Shown piece after piece: positions 52,789-62,280 of a stretch of 64,000 bases of DNA. The stretch's first letter is position 1. Every line of letters begins with the position of its first letter. The DNA comes from Flagellimonas spongiicola. GTDB taxonomy: Bacteria; Bacteroidota; Bacteroidia; Flavobacteriales; Flavobacteriaceae. The stretch lies in the NCBI RefSeq assembly GCF_023502425.1, contig NZ_JAMFMA010000004.1, forward strand, positions 186,001 through 250,000, written 5' to 3'. The notes below the pieces were generated by a model, which was not told where the DNA came from, ran no database searches, and saw nothing but the letters and a program-made list of their open reading frames with translations. Made by a program: the position numbers and the translations under genes.

Positions 52789-53304
52789 ATGCCCAAGGTA
52801 ATTCTCCTTATTTGCATCGTATTTTTAACATTGAACCTTACTGCACAAGACGCTGATGTAGTCATTGTAGACGAAAATTTCCCCAACAAAGCCGGCCTAT
52901 TGGCTTCGCTACCAGTTGGTACTCCAGTAATTACCACAAATTCGCAAGTGACCTTACAACAGGCCTTGGAGTCGGCAATTACCAATCCAGCCACCAAAGC
53001 AAATATCCATTTGTTTTGTACATCTGATGATTCATCCATTGCCCTTGGCAATCAATCGTATTCGGCGGAAAACATTTCGTCCAGTCTAAATCAAAACACT
53101 TTTGCTGCAGTTTCAGAAAAATGTTTACTGATTTATTCTTGTTCCTTGGCCAAAAACCAAGAAGGCATTTCCTTGATGGAAACAATCGCGGACCAGACCA
53201 ACATGGTTGTGGCATCTTGTTTTAGTTGTGAAAGCATTGACGAAGAACTCGAATTTGATTTTACAACCTCCCCAATCTTGATTTCTTCATCCTTATTCAA
53301 ATAA
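52789..53304 (+). CDS. Exported DUF4347-like protein
   Basis: The ATG at 52789 gives 171 residues and a signal peptide (VILLICIVFLTLNLTAQ); the frame also opens at a GTG at 52759. The mature part matches the DUF4347 pattern, a flavodoxin-like domain usually at the N-terminus of very large surface adhesins: DVVIVDENFPNKAGLLASLPVGTPVITT, LQQALESAI, NIHLFCTSDDSSIALGNQ, LLIYSCSLAKNQEGISLMETIADQTNMVVASC. Here it stands alone, 7 bases ahead of a giant surface-protein gene. It may assist that protein's secretion or folding. Confidence 0.7.
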   Translation: MPKVILLICIVFLTLNLTAQDADVVIVDENFPNKAGLLASLPVGTPVITTNSQVTLQQALESAITNPATKANIHLFCTSDDSSIALGNQSYSAENISSSLNQNTFAAVSEKCLLIYSCSLAKNQEGISLMETIADQTNMVVASCFSCESIDEELEFDFTTSPILISSSLFK

Positions 53305-53311
53305 GACCAAA

Positions 53312-56300
53312 ATGAACCAAACCAAATTTCTTTTGGTCAATCTCGCATTGTTGTTTTGTGGATTGGCCTGGCAGTCTTTGCATGCCCAAACCGTAAATAT
53401 GGAAGTGCAACAGGGCCCCAACATTGATGTAGTCCTTACGGTTGGAATCACAAGTCAAAACATTGATGACTTTGAGGCAGATTTAGGGGCAGCCCTTGAG
53501 ACCAAAGGCATCCCGGCAGAAAAACTTTACGTTCAGGGATTTGAACGAACAACCATTTCCTCAAATGCAGAGGATGCGGCGGATATTTTCAATAACTGGA
53601 TTCGCTGGGGATATAACCCAGAGACCTGGGAATTTGTAGACGCTGACAAAGTGATTCGCAGAATCAACAACGATTATTTGGCAGGATTTTATGATCCGGT
53701 CTTCGACTCGTCCAATTATACTTTGGAGGTGGATATGACCACCCAAGGAGGTGACAATGACGATATGGGAATCACCTTTGGCATGGAGAATGGTCCTATT
53801 GGCTCTTACCTATTCAATTTATCCGGTGCTGTGCGTACACTCACGACAACAGAATTTATTCCAAGCCACGGATTTGCTTCCGGTCTCTATGAAATTACCC
53901 GTGATGATGGAAATGCAAATCCAAGACATTATCTGAGAGGGTTGGAAGGTTCAGTGAATACAATTTTCAACCCTGCATCCAATACTACTTGGTATCATGT
54001 TAAGGTTACTGTTAGTGGCAAAAATGTAAAGATTTGGGTAGATGATGTTTTGGTCATTGACTACACGGCAGCCTCCGATATTGGCGGCAGTTATGGATTC
54101 TTTTCCAACAGTCAGCCGTATGCGACCTTCAAAAATATTGAGGTAACGAGTCTTACCCTAAAAAAATTCAAGGATGTGTTACGCGAGCCGCAATGGCGAA
54201 ACAGCGCAATGCGTTTCAATGTGAATCTGGACGATCAAGAAGTTGATGATTTTGAGAATGATGATGATTTAGCAGAAATCCTGATGCGAACCATCAATGA
54301 AGATATCCACTATTTAGGATGGGGATTGGATGGAAACAAAGCGCAGTTCGAACGTTTTGTGCAACAAAACAACAACCAAGGAACCTTTATAAACAGAGAT
54401 CAGGGCAGTTGGTCGGTTTGGATGGATGTAATGGCCCAATATATCTATAATCAATATGTTTTTGAAACCGTTACAACCGGTGATTATTTTATTGCAGGAA
54501 CCTCTGTTGAAATTGCCGTAGACCCAACGGAAATGAAAACCAATACAGCAAACGCCAGTTTTCCGAGCGGACGTTGGAAAATCACCCACGACGAAACCTT
54601 TTTCCCAAACAACGAGGGAAAAGCGTCATGGAGTGGATTGTATTTGGAGGATGTCCCAGAGTTTTATGAGAAACCGGGGAAATACGATTTCACCTTCGAG
54701 GATTTACCAACATCCCCAACAACCCTGTTCTTTCACAGGCGACCAGTGGCGAGCTTTACCTATAGTTCCGGAACTGGGGTATTCAACGATACTTCATTTG
54801 ATTTGGATGGAGGTTCCAACAATGGGATCGCCCAAACAGAATGGAAATGGAAATCCGTAGATGCCGCATCAACCAATGATTGGACGCTCGGAGTTTTTGA
54901 TAAAAATTCAGTGCCGGATGGTGAATATTTGGTAATACTTACCGTACAGGATCACCAAGGTGTTTGGAGTAGTCCAACAAGTGCATACATTTTAGTGGAC
55001 AGCAGTAGTGGCTCAACCAGTGAAGATTTACCGGTTTCACAATTCAATATACAACCGGACCAGTTATTTACCTATTCAGGAAACATGACCATTGGGATTG
55101 AAAACAATTCTATAGATCCTTATGGAAGAACCCTAGCAACTGAAGAATGGATTGTGATACAACGTGTCTACGATAATGAAGGAAACCCAACGGATACGGA
55201 AATACACAATTCCACGACAGAAATGACCGATTTCTCGGCCTACAACAATCTAACTGCTGAGTACATCATTAGTTTAAGGGTTCAAACAGATACCGGTGTG
55301 TGGTCACAGCCATTTTATCGAACATTGACGGTAACCCATGATACGATTGATCCAACATTGGAAGCTTCTCCAGAAAACGGGAGTATGGATACCGGAGTGG
55401 ATGTGCTATTGACATTTCAGGATGAAACCAATGGTAGCGGTTTTGACGTACAGCGTTATGTCCTTCGTCAAAATTCTAGTCCGCCTGCAACAGATGATGC
55501 AAGTTGGTCGTCTTGGAGTAATAGTCAGTCCAAAAACGTGTCCTTCCAAACCGGCGGAACAGGTTGGTATATCCATGCCGAAGCAAAAGATAACGCCGGC
55601 AACGTTGGCACAGCTAGTTTCGGACCATTCAATATTACATTGGTTGTAGGTGCAGGTGACGATTTGGCCATTTTGGACGAAGATTCACCTTCCAACCCCA
55701 TTGATGTCCTATATAATGATGTCTATGATTTAAATAATACACCCGTACTGACCATAACGGTGCAGGGGACAAAAGGAACTGCGACCATTAACGGAAGCAA
55801 CCAGGTAATTTATACACCAAATCCGGACGCTTTTGGTAGTGACACAGTTACTTATGAACTTGATGATGCCGGTTCCAAGGTGACAGCTAACATCACCTTG
55901 TCCATTACACCATCGGATGACCCTCCAACGGCTGTAGCTGATGTATTCAACTTGAACGAGGCAACGACTTTGAATGATGATGTCTCGACCAACGACATTG
56001 AAGTAGATGAAGATGTACGAATTTATTATCTGATTGATAGCCCAACCCGTGCAAGTTCATTTACCTTAAACAGTGATGGCACATTCAGTTACCAACATGA
56101 TGGAAGTGAACATACCTCCGATAGTTTCACTTACAATTTTGAAGATGCCCATGCAATCACTGAAACGGTAACCGTTGACTTGAATATAACCTTAACCAAT
56201 GATTTACCGGTAGGAAGTAATGAAGCAATTGAAGTATTGGAAGATCGTGCATTCAATTTTGCTGTTTCCGACTTCACGTTTAGCGACGGGGACGTTGGTG

Positions 56301-58357
56301 ATACTTTTAATGGTATTCAAATTACGAGTTTGCCTTTAAACGGGAGTCTTACCTACAATGGAAACCCTGTCAATCAAGATGATATGATTGACGATGTGAC
56401 CCAATTGGTGTTCATCACGGATCTCGATGGTTTCGGTGCTAATTATGCTTCATTCGGATTTAAGGTGAAGGACCAAGCTGATGCTGTCAGTGTTGCAACC
56501 TACAGCGTGGCCGTAACTGCTTTGCAAGATACTGATGGCGATGGAGACCCCAATACAACGGATACAGACGATGATAATGATGGAACATTGGATGGAGACG
56601 ATGCCTTCCCGCTAGATCCCACCGAAGATGCTGATGCCGATGGAGATGGAACAGGGGACAACGCAGATTTGGATGATGACAACGACGGCACCAATGATAC
56701 CGAGGATGCCTTTCCATTAGATCCAACCGAAGATACCGATACCGATGGCGATGGAACAGGAAATAATGCCGATACCGATGATGACAACGATGGCACATTG
56801 GATGGAGAGGATGCCTTTCCATTGGATTCCGCTGAGGATACAGATTCTGATGGTGACGGAACCGGTGACAATGCGGACACGGATGATGATAATGATGGAA
56901 CCTTGGATGGGGATGATGCCTTTCCATTGGATCCTGCAGAAGATACAGATACCGATGGTGATGGAACAGGAGATAATGCGGATACGGATGACGATAATGA
57001 CGGTACCCTTGATGGTGAAGATGATTTTCCATTAGACCCTACGGAAGACACCGATACGGATGGGGATGGAACAGGAGACAATGCGGATACGGATGACGAC
57101 AATGACGGTACCCTTGACGTTGAAGATGCCTTTCCATTAAATCCTGCGGAAGATACCGATACCGATGGAGATGGTACTGGAGATAATACAGATACAGATG
57201 ATGATAACGATGGCACCTTGGATGGTGATGACGTATTCCCATTAGACCCAACAGAAGATTCCGATAATGATGGGGATGGAACAGGTGATAATGCTGATAC
57301 GGATGATGACAATGATGGAATCTTGGATGGAGAAGATGCATTCCCAAATGACCCTGCGGAAGATTCCGATAATGATGGTGACGGATTAGGTGATAATGCA
57401 GATACGGACGATGACAATGACGGAACATTGGACAATCAAGATACATTCCCATTTGACCCCGCCGAAGACGCTGATAACGACGGTGATGGAGTGGGTGATA
57501 ATGCTGATACGGATGATGATAATGATGGCACAGCAGATACCAATGATGCCTTCCCGTTTGACCCAGCTGAAGATACAGATACAGATGGTGATGGAACAGG
57601 GGATAATGCGGATAATGATGATGATAATGACGGTACCCAAGATAGTGATGATGCCTTTCCTACCGACCCGAATGAGGATACGGATACGGATGGCGATGGG
57701 ATAGGAAATAATCAGGATTCGGATGATGACAACGACGGTGTTCCTGATACTGAAGATTCAGAGCCATTGAATGGAACGGATACCGACAATGACGGCATAC
57801 CGGATTCCGAAGACAATGATGACGACAATGATGGTACCGACGACGCGGATGATGTCTTCCCACTAAATCCTAATGAAGATACGGATACGGATTGGGATGG
57901 AATTGGTGATAATGCGGATAATGATGACGATGATGATGGTGTCAATGATGCAGAGGACGCTTTCCCATTTGACCCAACAGAACAATCCGATAACGACAAT
58001 GATGGAATTGGAGACAACGCTGACCCGGATGACGATAATGATGGTGTGTTTGACGCAGCAGATGATTTTCCAACCAACTCAGAACCCAAAATCCAACCAG
58101 CACAGGCGTTTACGCCAAACGGTGACGGAATGAATGAAGCATGGGTGATACCTGGAATTGATAACTATCCGAACAATGTGGTACGGGTTTACAATAGATG
58201 GGGGCATGAAGTTTTTGGAACTAGAAGTTATAACAATGACTGGGAAGGATTTTATAGGAACAACAGAGAGAAATTACCATCTGGTTCTTATATGTATGTC
58301 ATAGAACTAGGAGACGGTTCCAGTCCAATTCAAGGATGGATTTATATCAATTACTAA
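53312..58357 (+). CDS. Giant T9SS-secreted adhesin-like protein with thrombospondin type 3 repeats
   Basis: A 1681-residue protein with a signal peptide (LLVNLALLFCGLAWQSLHAQ). Domains: N-terminal region with a LamG-like beta domain (about 125-285, TTWYHVKVTVSGKNVKIWVDDVLVIDY), PKD-like domains (about 480-570 and 590-690), three cadherin/VCBS-like domains (about 780-1060, ILDEDSPSNPIDVLYNDVYD), about 15 Ca-binding thrombospondin type 3 repeats (1073-1590), and a C-terminal CHU_C gliding domain (about 1596-1681, FTPNGDGMNEAWVIPGIDNYPNN ... YNRWGHEVF). The last domain directs type 9 secretion (type B). It is likely a surface adhesin or motility protein with rigid Ca-loaded stalk. Confidence 0.93.
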   Translation: MNQTKFLLVNLALLFCGLAWQSLHAQTVNMEVQQGPNIDVVLTVGITSQNIDDFEADLGAALETKGIPAEKLYVQGFERTTISSNAEDAADIFNNWIRWGYNPETWEFVDADKVIRRINNDYLAGFYDPVFDSSNYTLEVDMTTQGGDNDDMGITFGMENGPIGSYLFNLSGAVRTLTTTEFIPSHGFASGLYEITRDDGNANPRHYLRGLEGSVNTIFNPASNTTWYHVKVTVSGKNVKIWVDDVLVIDYTAASDIGGSYGFFSNSQPYATFKNIEVTSLTLKKFKDVLREPQWRNSAMRFNVNLDDQEVDDFENDDDLAEILMRTINEDIHYLGWGLDGNKAQFERFVQQNNNQGTFINRDQGSWSVWMDVMAQYIYNQYVFETVTTGDYFIAGTSVEIAVDPTEMKTNTANASFPSGRWKITHDETFFPNNEGKASWSGLYLEDVPEFYEKPGKYDFTFEDLPTSPTTLFFHRRPVASFTYSSGTGVFNDTSFDLDGGSNNGIAQTEWKWKSVDAASTNDWTLGVFDKNSVPDGEYLVILTVQDHQGVWSSPTSAYILVDSSSGSTSEDLPVSQFNIQPDQLFTYSGNMTIGIENNSIDPYGRTLATEEWIVIQRVYDNEGNPTDTEIHNSTTEMTDFSAYNNLTAEYIISLRVQTDTGVWSQPFYRTLTVTHDTIDPTLEASPENGSMDTGVDVLLTFQDETNGSGFDVQRYVLRQNSSPPATDDASWSSWSNSQSKNVSFQTGGTGWYIHAEAKDNAGNVGTASFGPFNITLVVGAGDDLAILDEDSPSNPIDVLYNDVYDLNNTPVLTITVQGTKGTATINGSNQVIYTPNPDAFGSDTVTYELDDAGSKVTANITLSITPSDDPPTAVADVFNLNEATTLNDDVSTNDIEVDEDVRIYYLIDSPTRASSFTLNSDGTFSYQHDGSEHTSDSFTYNFEDAHAITETVTVDLNITLTNDLPVGSNEAIEVLEDRAFNFAVSDFTFSDGDVGDTFNGIQITSLPLNGSLTYNGNPVNQDDMIDDVTQLVFITDLDGFGANYASFGFKVKDQADAVSVATYSVAVTALQDTDGDGDPNTTDTDDDNDGTLDGDDAFPLDPTEDADADGDGTGDNADLDDDNDGTNDTEDAFPLDPTEDTDTDGDGTGNNADTDDDNDGTLDGEDAFPLDSAEDTDSDGDGTGDNADTDDDNDGTLDGDDAFPLDPAEDTDTDGDGTGDNADTDDDNDGTLDGEDDFPLDPTEDTDTDGDGTGDNADTDDDNDGTLDVEDAFPLNPAEDTDTDGDGTGDNTDTDDDNDGTLDGDDVFPLDPTEDSDNDGDGTGDNADTDDDNDGILDGEDAFPNDPAEDSDNDGDGLGDNADTDDDNDGTLDNQDTFPFDPAEDADNDGDGVGDNADTDDDNDGTADTNDAFPFDPAEDTDTDGDGTGDNADNDDDNDGTQDSDDAFPTDPNEDTDTDGDGIGNNQDSDDDNDGVPDTEDSEPLNGTDTDNDGIPDSEDNDDDNDGTDDADDVFPLNPNEDTDTDWDGIGDNADNDDDDDGVNDAEDAFPFDPTEQSDNDNDGIGDNADPDDDNDGVFDAADDFPTNSEPKIQPAQAFTPNGDGMNEAWVIPGIDNYPNNVVRVYNRWGHEVFGTRSYNNDWEGFYRNNREKLPSGSYMYVIELGDGSSPIQGWIYINY
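56528..58086 (+). repeat. Tandem thrombospondin type 3 repeat array, about 15 units of ~105 bases
   Basis: Inside the giant secreted-protein gene, a 35-residue unit (typically DTDGDGTGDNADTDDDNDGT followed by LDGDDAFPLDPAE) recurs about 15 times without interruption. Units 12 and 13 are shorter or rearranged. Each carries DxDxDG-type calcium loops. The DNA copies are close but not identical, so the repeats have expanded and then drifted. Copy-number change by recombination is likely here. Confidence 0.93.
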
Positions 58358-58368
58358 AAAACGAAAAC

Positions 58369-59253
58369 ATGAGATATTTTATAATATTAATTGGATTGCT
58401 GGCTTTCACATGGCACAATGCTCACGCCCAACAAGACCCACATTATACATTCTACCGGTATAATATGAACTTGATAAATCCGGCCTATGCTGGTACTTCG
58501 GAAAGCGCAGAACTAACATTAGGATTGCGTAGTCAATGGGCAGGGGTAGAAGGAGCGCCCGAGAGTCAGAGTGCTTTGTTTTCAATGCCTGTAGGGCAAA
58601 AGGTTGGACTCGGAGTATCTATTCTTAACGACCAAACCTTTATTGAAAATCAAACTTGGGTCGCGATTGATTTTTCCTATCAATTACAGCTGAATCAAGA
58701 CTATGTACTCTACCTTGGACTAAAAGCCAGTGGCAATTCCTATAGCGCAAATACACAAGGATTGGTAACATATGGTATGGGTCAGGACGGTACCTTAATG
58801 GATTTTGAAAGTAGTTTTACTCCAAATGTTGGGGTAGGAGCATATCTAAAACATGAGAAGTTTTTTGTATCGCTGTCAGCACCCAAGGTTATGACCCCGG
58901 ACCGGTTGGAAGAAACCAATGGCAATGCGTATTTAAGTACAGACAAAAGGCATGTGTATTTGGCCGGTGGGTATGATTTTGAGCTAGGTAAAAATCTAAG
59001 TCTCCAAGCAAGTAGCATGCTTCGTTATGTGGAGGCGTCACCAATGTCCCTTGATTTAACGTCGATACTCGATTTTGGTGAGCGCTTTAAGTTTGGTGCA
59101 TCTTACCGTTTGGATGAAGCAATAAGTGGAATGTTTCTATTTGATGTAAGTTCTGGCTTGAATATAGGCTATGCCTATGAGGCGGCTTTGGAAAGCTCCG
59201 TGAACAATATCGATAATAGTTCGCATGAATTGTTTATGCGATTGACCATGTAA
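58369..59253 (+). CDS. PorP/SprF-family outer-membrane protein
   Basis: The ATG at 58369 gives 294 residues with a signal peptide (ILIGLLAFTWHNAHAQ) followed by the PorP/SprF signature QDPHYTFYRYNMNLINPAYAGT. The remainder is an alternating-strand beta-barrel with aromatic ends (VGLGVSILNDQTF, FVSLSAPKVM) and a terminal F/M residue. PorP/SprF proteins escort or anchor T9SS-secreted proteins bearing CHU_C domains; SprF pairs with SprB in Flavobacterium johnsoniae. It follows the giant CHU_C protein by 11 bases, so the pair is dedicated. Confidence 0.92.
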   Translation: MRYFIILIGLLAFTWHNAHAQQDPHYTFYRYNMNLINPAYAGTSESAELTLGLRSQWAGVEGAPESQSALFSMPVGQKVGLGVSILNDQTFIENQTWVAIDFSYQLQLNQDYVLYLGLKASGNSYSANTQGLVTYGMGQDGTLMDFESSFTPNVGVGAYLKHEKFFVSLSAPKVMTPDRLEETNGNAYLSTDKRHVYLAGGYDFELGKNLSLQASSMLRYVEASPMSLDLTSILDFGERFKFGASYRLDEAISGMFLFDVSSGLNIGYAYEAALESSVNNIDNSSHELFMRLTM

Positions 59254-59273
59254 AGTTGAAAAAGAAAATAAAT

Positions 59274-59313
59274 AGTGCGGGTTTATCAAGTTTAGGATGG
59301 CTCGCACTTTTTT
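59274..59313 (+). terminator. Rho-independent terminator after porP/sprF
   Basis: AGTGCG (59274-59279) pairs with CGCACT (59303-59308) followed by a T run. It lies 20 bases after the porP/sprF stop and reaches 22 bases into the 3' end of the convergent methyltransferase gene. Confidence 0.6.
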
Positions 59314-60479
59314 GTTTTAATGATGATCAAATCGTCCAAATGGTTTTTTGAGAAGAAAAGATAATCCTCCCCACCATCTTTTAACTTGAACTTTTTTCTC
59401 AAATCTGCTACGCGCACTGGAAAATTACGTGTGGTGATATTTACTTTTTTATTTCGATAAGATTGAAGATTCTTTTTGGTGTAGGGTAAGACTTTCTCAA
59501 TCTTGAAGCATCGCCCAGGAAAATCCAACAATTTGTCCGAAGTATATAAATGAGAATGCTGGTGCAGCTTATGAAGTTCAAATTCAACCCCAATGGATTT
59601 AAACCCGCCGGATTTTAGGATGGCAGAATTCGGTTCATAAAGGAAGGCTTGTGGTAATTGATAGGTGACTTCTGCTACACTTTCTTTTTCAAGTTCAAAA
59701 CTGAATTCTTGTACAATGTTCTTATTCAAATTGATTGTTTTGACGACAATGTCATTGGAACAGTTATGTTCCAAAACAAAAAGAAGTTCCTTAACTTCAT
59801 TTTGGATGGCCACCACATGGATCTCCCTAATGTATTCCAATTCAGATATTCCTTGTTTGATATCCAAGAGGGGAGAGGTTTTAATGAGTACGTTCTTGGA
59901 TTTGGAAAATAACAACGATAGCTTTTCCGGAAGATTGGGTTCACAATCTTTCATTAAGAAGACTTTTCCTTTTACATCATGCCGACGGGAGGGATCTACG
60001 TAAATCCAATCATAGTGTCGATTGGATGCTGTCAAAAATTGCAATCCATCACCCGGATGCGCTTTTATATTTTGTGCCCCCAAAACAACGAAATTATAAG
60101 CCGCGATTTCACTTAATTTGGCATTCTTCTCACAATGAAAAACGCATTCCATTTTTTTAGAAAAATAGAAACTGTCTACACCAAATCCACCAGTTAAATC
60201 CAACAGGTTTTTTCCACTTACCAATCTTGATTTGTATTCAGCGGCACCTTCGGAACTGGTTTGTTCTATGTTGAGTTTATTTGGGTAGTACACCTTTGGA
60301 GTAGCAAACCAAGTAGGTAGTTTTGACCTGCTTTTTTTCTTGGCTTCCAGTTGTGTGGCAAGTTCTTTTTGGGACACCCCTTCAAAAACTTGCTTTTGCA
60401 ATAAAACTGACACGATGTCAGTATTTAAATTATTTTCTATATAATCCTGAACACCAGTATTTAATATCAATTTATTCAA
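59292..60479 (-). CDS. Class I SAM-dependent methyltransferase with THUMP-like C-terminal domain
   Basis: A 395-residue protein without signal peptide. Residues about 90-250 hold the SAM fold: NLLDLTGGFGVDSFYFSKK (motif I), CEKNAKLSEIAAYN, and the catalytic-type DPSRRHDVKGKVF. The C-terminal domain (about 300-395, FPVRVADLRKKFKLKDGGEDYLFFS) is the THUMP-like domain often fused to these enzymes. It probably modifies RNA; the exact target is unknown. It is the last gene of a unit with an AI-2E family transporter and DUF4159 gene, with gaps of 7 and 3 bases. Confidence 0.87.
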   Translation of the reverse strand: MNKLILNTGVQDYIENNLNTDIVSVLLQKQVFEGVSQKELATQLEAKKKSRSKLPTWFATPKVYYPNKLNIEQTSSEGAAEYKSRLVSGKNLLDLTGGFGVDSFYFSKKMECVFHCEKNAKLSEIAAYNFVVLGAQNIKAHPGDGLQFLTASNRHYDWIYVDPSRRHDVKGKVFLMKDCEPNLPEKLSLLFSKSKNVLIKTSPLLDIKQGISELEYIREIHVVAIQNEVKELLFVLEHNCSNDIVVKTINLNKNIVQEFSFELEKESVAEVTYQLPQAFLYEPNSAILKSGGFKSIGVEFELHKLHQHSHLYTSDKLLDFPGRCFKIEKVLPYTKKNLQSYRNKKVNITTRNFPVRVADLRKKFKLKDGGEDYLFFSKNHLDDLIIIKTKKCEPS

Positions 60480-60486
60480 ACTGATA

Positions 60487-61587
60487 CTATAAGTTTTTTG
60501 TTAGTTTTTTTACTACTTCGTTTTCTGCTAAAAACTCCTTTAATATCACCTTTATAGCGGTGTATCCGGGTACGGCCACGACCATTCCGACAACACCAAA
60601 AAGTAAACCCGCAATTATGATGATAAGAAAGATTTCCAAGGGATGTGATTTAACACTTGTAGAGAAAATAAAGGGTTGGGAAAAGAAATTGTCGATCAAT
60701 TGTCCTATTACCAAACCAATTAAAACATATAATGCTTTTGGTAAGATTACCGTGCTGAAATCGGCACCCAAAAAACTTGTCATTGTAAGCGTAACCATAA
60801 TGGCTCCACCGATGATTGGACCCACATATGGAATGATGTTGAACAGAGCGCATAAGAAGGCAATTACAATGGCATTTTCCACCCCGACAATCAATAAGGC
60901 AATGGTATAAATCACGAATAGAATAAACAACTGCAATAATATACCGGCAAAGTATCTGGACAATAAGTTGTTGATTTTATCAACGGATTTTACCAGATTA
61001 CCTTCCTTATCATCCGGAACAAAAGTGAGCATACCATTTTGGAACAGCTTACTGTCTTTTAGAAAGAAAAAGGAAATAAATAGTACTGAGAATAATCCAA
61101 TACTGAAATTGCTCAAAACATTCAAAAAAGAATTAAGGAAATTTGGTATGAACCCAAGATCCATTCCTTCCAACACATTCTTTTCCAAATCTGAGTCTTC
61201 TATTAGATGCGAGACGCTGTCAGTAGTGGCGCCAAAATATTCCAATATTTGTAGGTAAAGGGTGTTTACATCGGCCTTTAAGGAATCTATATCAAGAAGG
61301 GACAGATTTTTACTTTGCTCATTGATCAATGGAATAAACAAAGCCAAGATGCCAATGAAAATAGCTAACATAAAAACCATAGTTGCGATAACTGCCAGCG
61401 TATTTGGAAACTTAAGTTTCCGTCTTAAGAAGAGAACTACTGGTCTCCCCAATAAGGCAATTACGGCAGCTATTGCCAAATAGGCCAATACAGATTGAAT
61501 TTTTAGTAGTAGATATCCCAAAAGAACGATACCCGTAATAATGGCGACCGCCCTTAATATTCCGTTAGCAATGGTTTTTGATGTCAT
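60487..61587 (-). CDS. AI-2E family (PerM-type) transporter
   Basis: A 366-residue protein with about eight membrane segments arranged as in AI-2E family transporters (two N-terminal pairs, a soluble loop at about 75-150, then a C-terminal half with NIIPYVGPIIGG and IIAGLLFGVVGMVVAVPGYTAIKVIL). The family includes PerM-like permeases; cargo is mostly unknown. It lies 3 bases after the DUF4159 gene and 7 before the methyltransferase gene. Confidence 0.92.
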   Translation of the reverse strand: MTSKTIANGILRAVAIITGIVLLGYLLLKIQSVLAYLAIAAVIALLGRPVVLFLRRKLKFPNTLAVIATMVFMLAIFIGILALFIPLINEQSKNLSLLDIDSLKADVNTLYLQILEYFGATTDSVSHLIEDSDLEKNVLEGMDLGFIPNFLNSFLNVLSNFSIGLFSVLFISFFFLKDSKLFQNGMLTFVPDDKEGNLVKSVDKINNLLSRYFAGILLQLFILFVIYTIALLIVGVENAIVIAFLCALFNIIPYVGPIIGGAIMVTLTMTSFLGADFSTVILPKALYVLIGLVIGQLIDNFFSQPFIFSTSVKSHPLEIFLIIIIAGLLFGVVGMVVAVPGYTAIKVILKEFLAENEVVKKLTKNL

Positions 61588-61590
61588 TGG

Positions 61591-62241
61591 TTAGCTTTTA
61601 AATGCGTATTGTAGTATGTTAGCACCCATTTGTAAGGCCTGTAGTCTCACTTCTTCTGGATCGTTGTGCACAGAAGGGTCTTCCCAACCATCCCCTAAAT
61701 CACTTTCATAAGTAAATAATAGTAGTAATCTACCTTCATGAACAATACCTAATGCCTGTGGCCTATTACCATCGTGTTCATGAATTTTGGGTAATCCATC
61801 TTTAAAGTTATAGCGTTGTTCAAATATGGGGTGGTCGTTCCCTAATTCTTCCAATTGCTTATTTGGGAAAACCTTTTTTAGTTCCCGAACCAAATAGGGT
61901 TCCATTCCATAATTATCGTCTACGTGAATAAATCCGCCTGCCAACAAATAAGTTCTCAGATTTAGTGCTTCTTCATCCGTGAAGAATACATTACCGTGGC
62001 CAGTCATATGCAGATAGGGATATTGAAATATAGAAACACTATTTGCCTCAACCGTCTTTGGCTTGGGACTGATTTTTGTTCCAATTTGGGAATTGCAAAA
62101 TTCAATAAGATTGGGCAATGCTGTAGGGTTGGAATACCAATCACCGCCACCACCATATTTTAATATAGCGATATCTTGGGCAGCACATAAACTGGTCATA
62201 AAAAAAGTTAAAATGAAGATGCGCAACGTAAGTATTCCCAT
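61591..62241 (-). CDS. Exported DUF4159 protein
   Basis: A 216-residue protein with a signal peptide (IFILTFFMTSLCAAQ). The DUF4159 domain shows ILKYGGGGDWYSNPTALPNLIEF, FQYPYLHMTGHGNVFFTDEEALNLRTYLLAGGFIHVDDNYG and TYESDLGDGWEDPS, resembling a glutamine-amidotransferase-like/flavodoxin fold of unknown function. In some operons DUF4159 accompanies von Willebrand and MoxR-type genes, but none is here. It heads the minus-strand unit that includes the transporter and methyltransferase. Confidence 0.88.
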   Translation of the reverse strand: MGILTLRIFILTFFMTSLCAAQDIAILKYGGGGDWYSNPTALPNLIEFCNSQIGTKISPKPKTVEANSVSIFQYPYLHMTGHGNVFFTDEEALNLRTYLLAGGFIHVDDNYGMEPYLVRELKKVFPNKQLEELGNDHPIFEQRYNFKDGLPKIHEHDGNRPQALGIVHEGRLLLLFTYESDLGDGWEDPSVHNDPEEVRLQALQMGANILQYAFKS

Positions 62242-62264
62242 TTAGTTCCGATTGACTTAATACT

Positions 62265-62272
62265 CAAAAGTA
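62265..62272 (-). promoter_or_regulatory. Possible -7 promoter box for the DUF4159 operon
   Basis: On the minus strand the bases read TACTTTTG, an exact TAnnTTTG match, 24 bases from the DUF4159 start. The -33 element would fall inside the divergent gene and no TTG is seen there, so the call is weak. Confidence 0.35.
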
Positions 62273-62280
62273 CAGTATTC

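Noticed and set aside
56487..57863. Long Ser-rich or His/Arg-rich open frames antisense to the giant protein
   Set aside because: They are mirror images of the Asp/Gly-rich repeat codons; they have no start context and follow the repeat period exactly.
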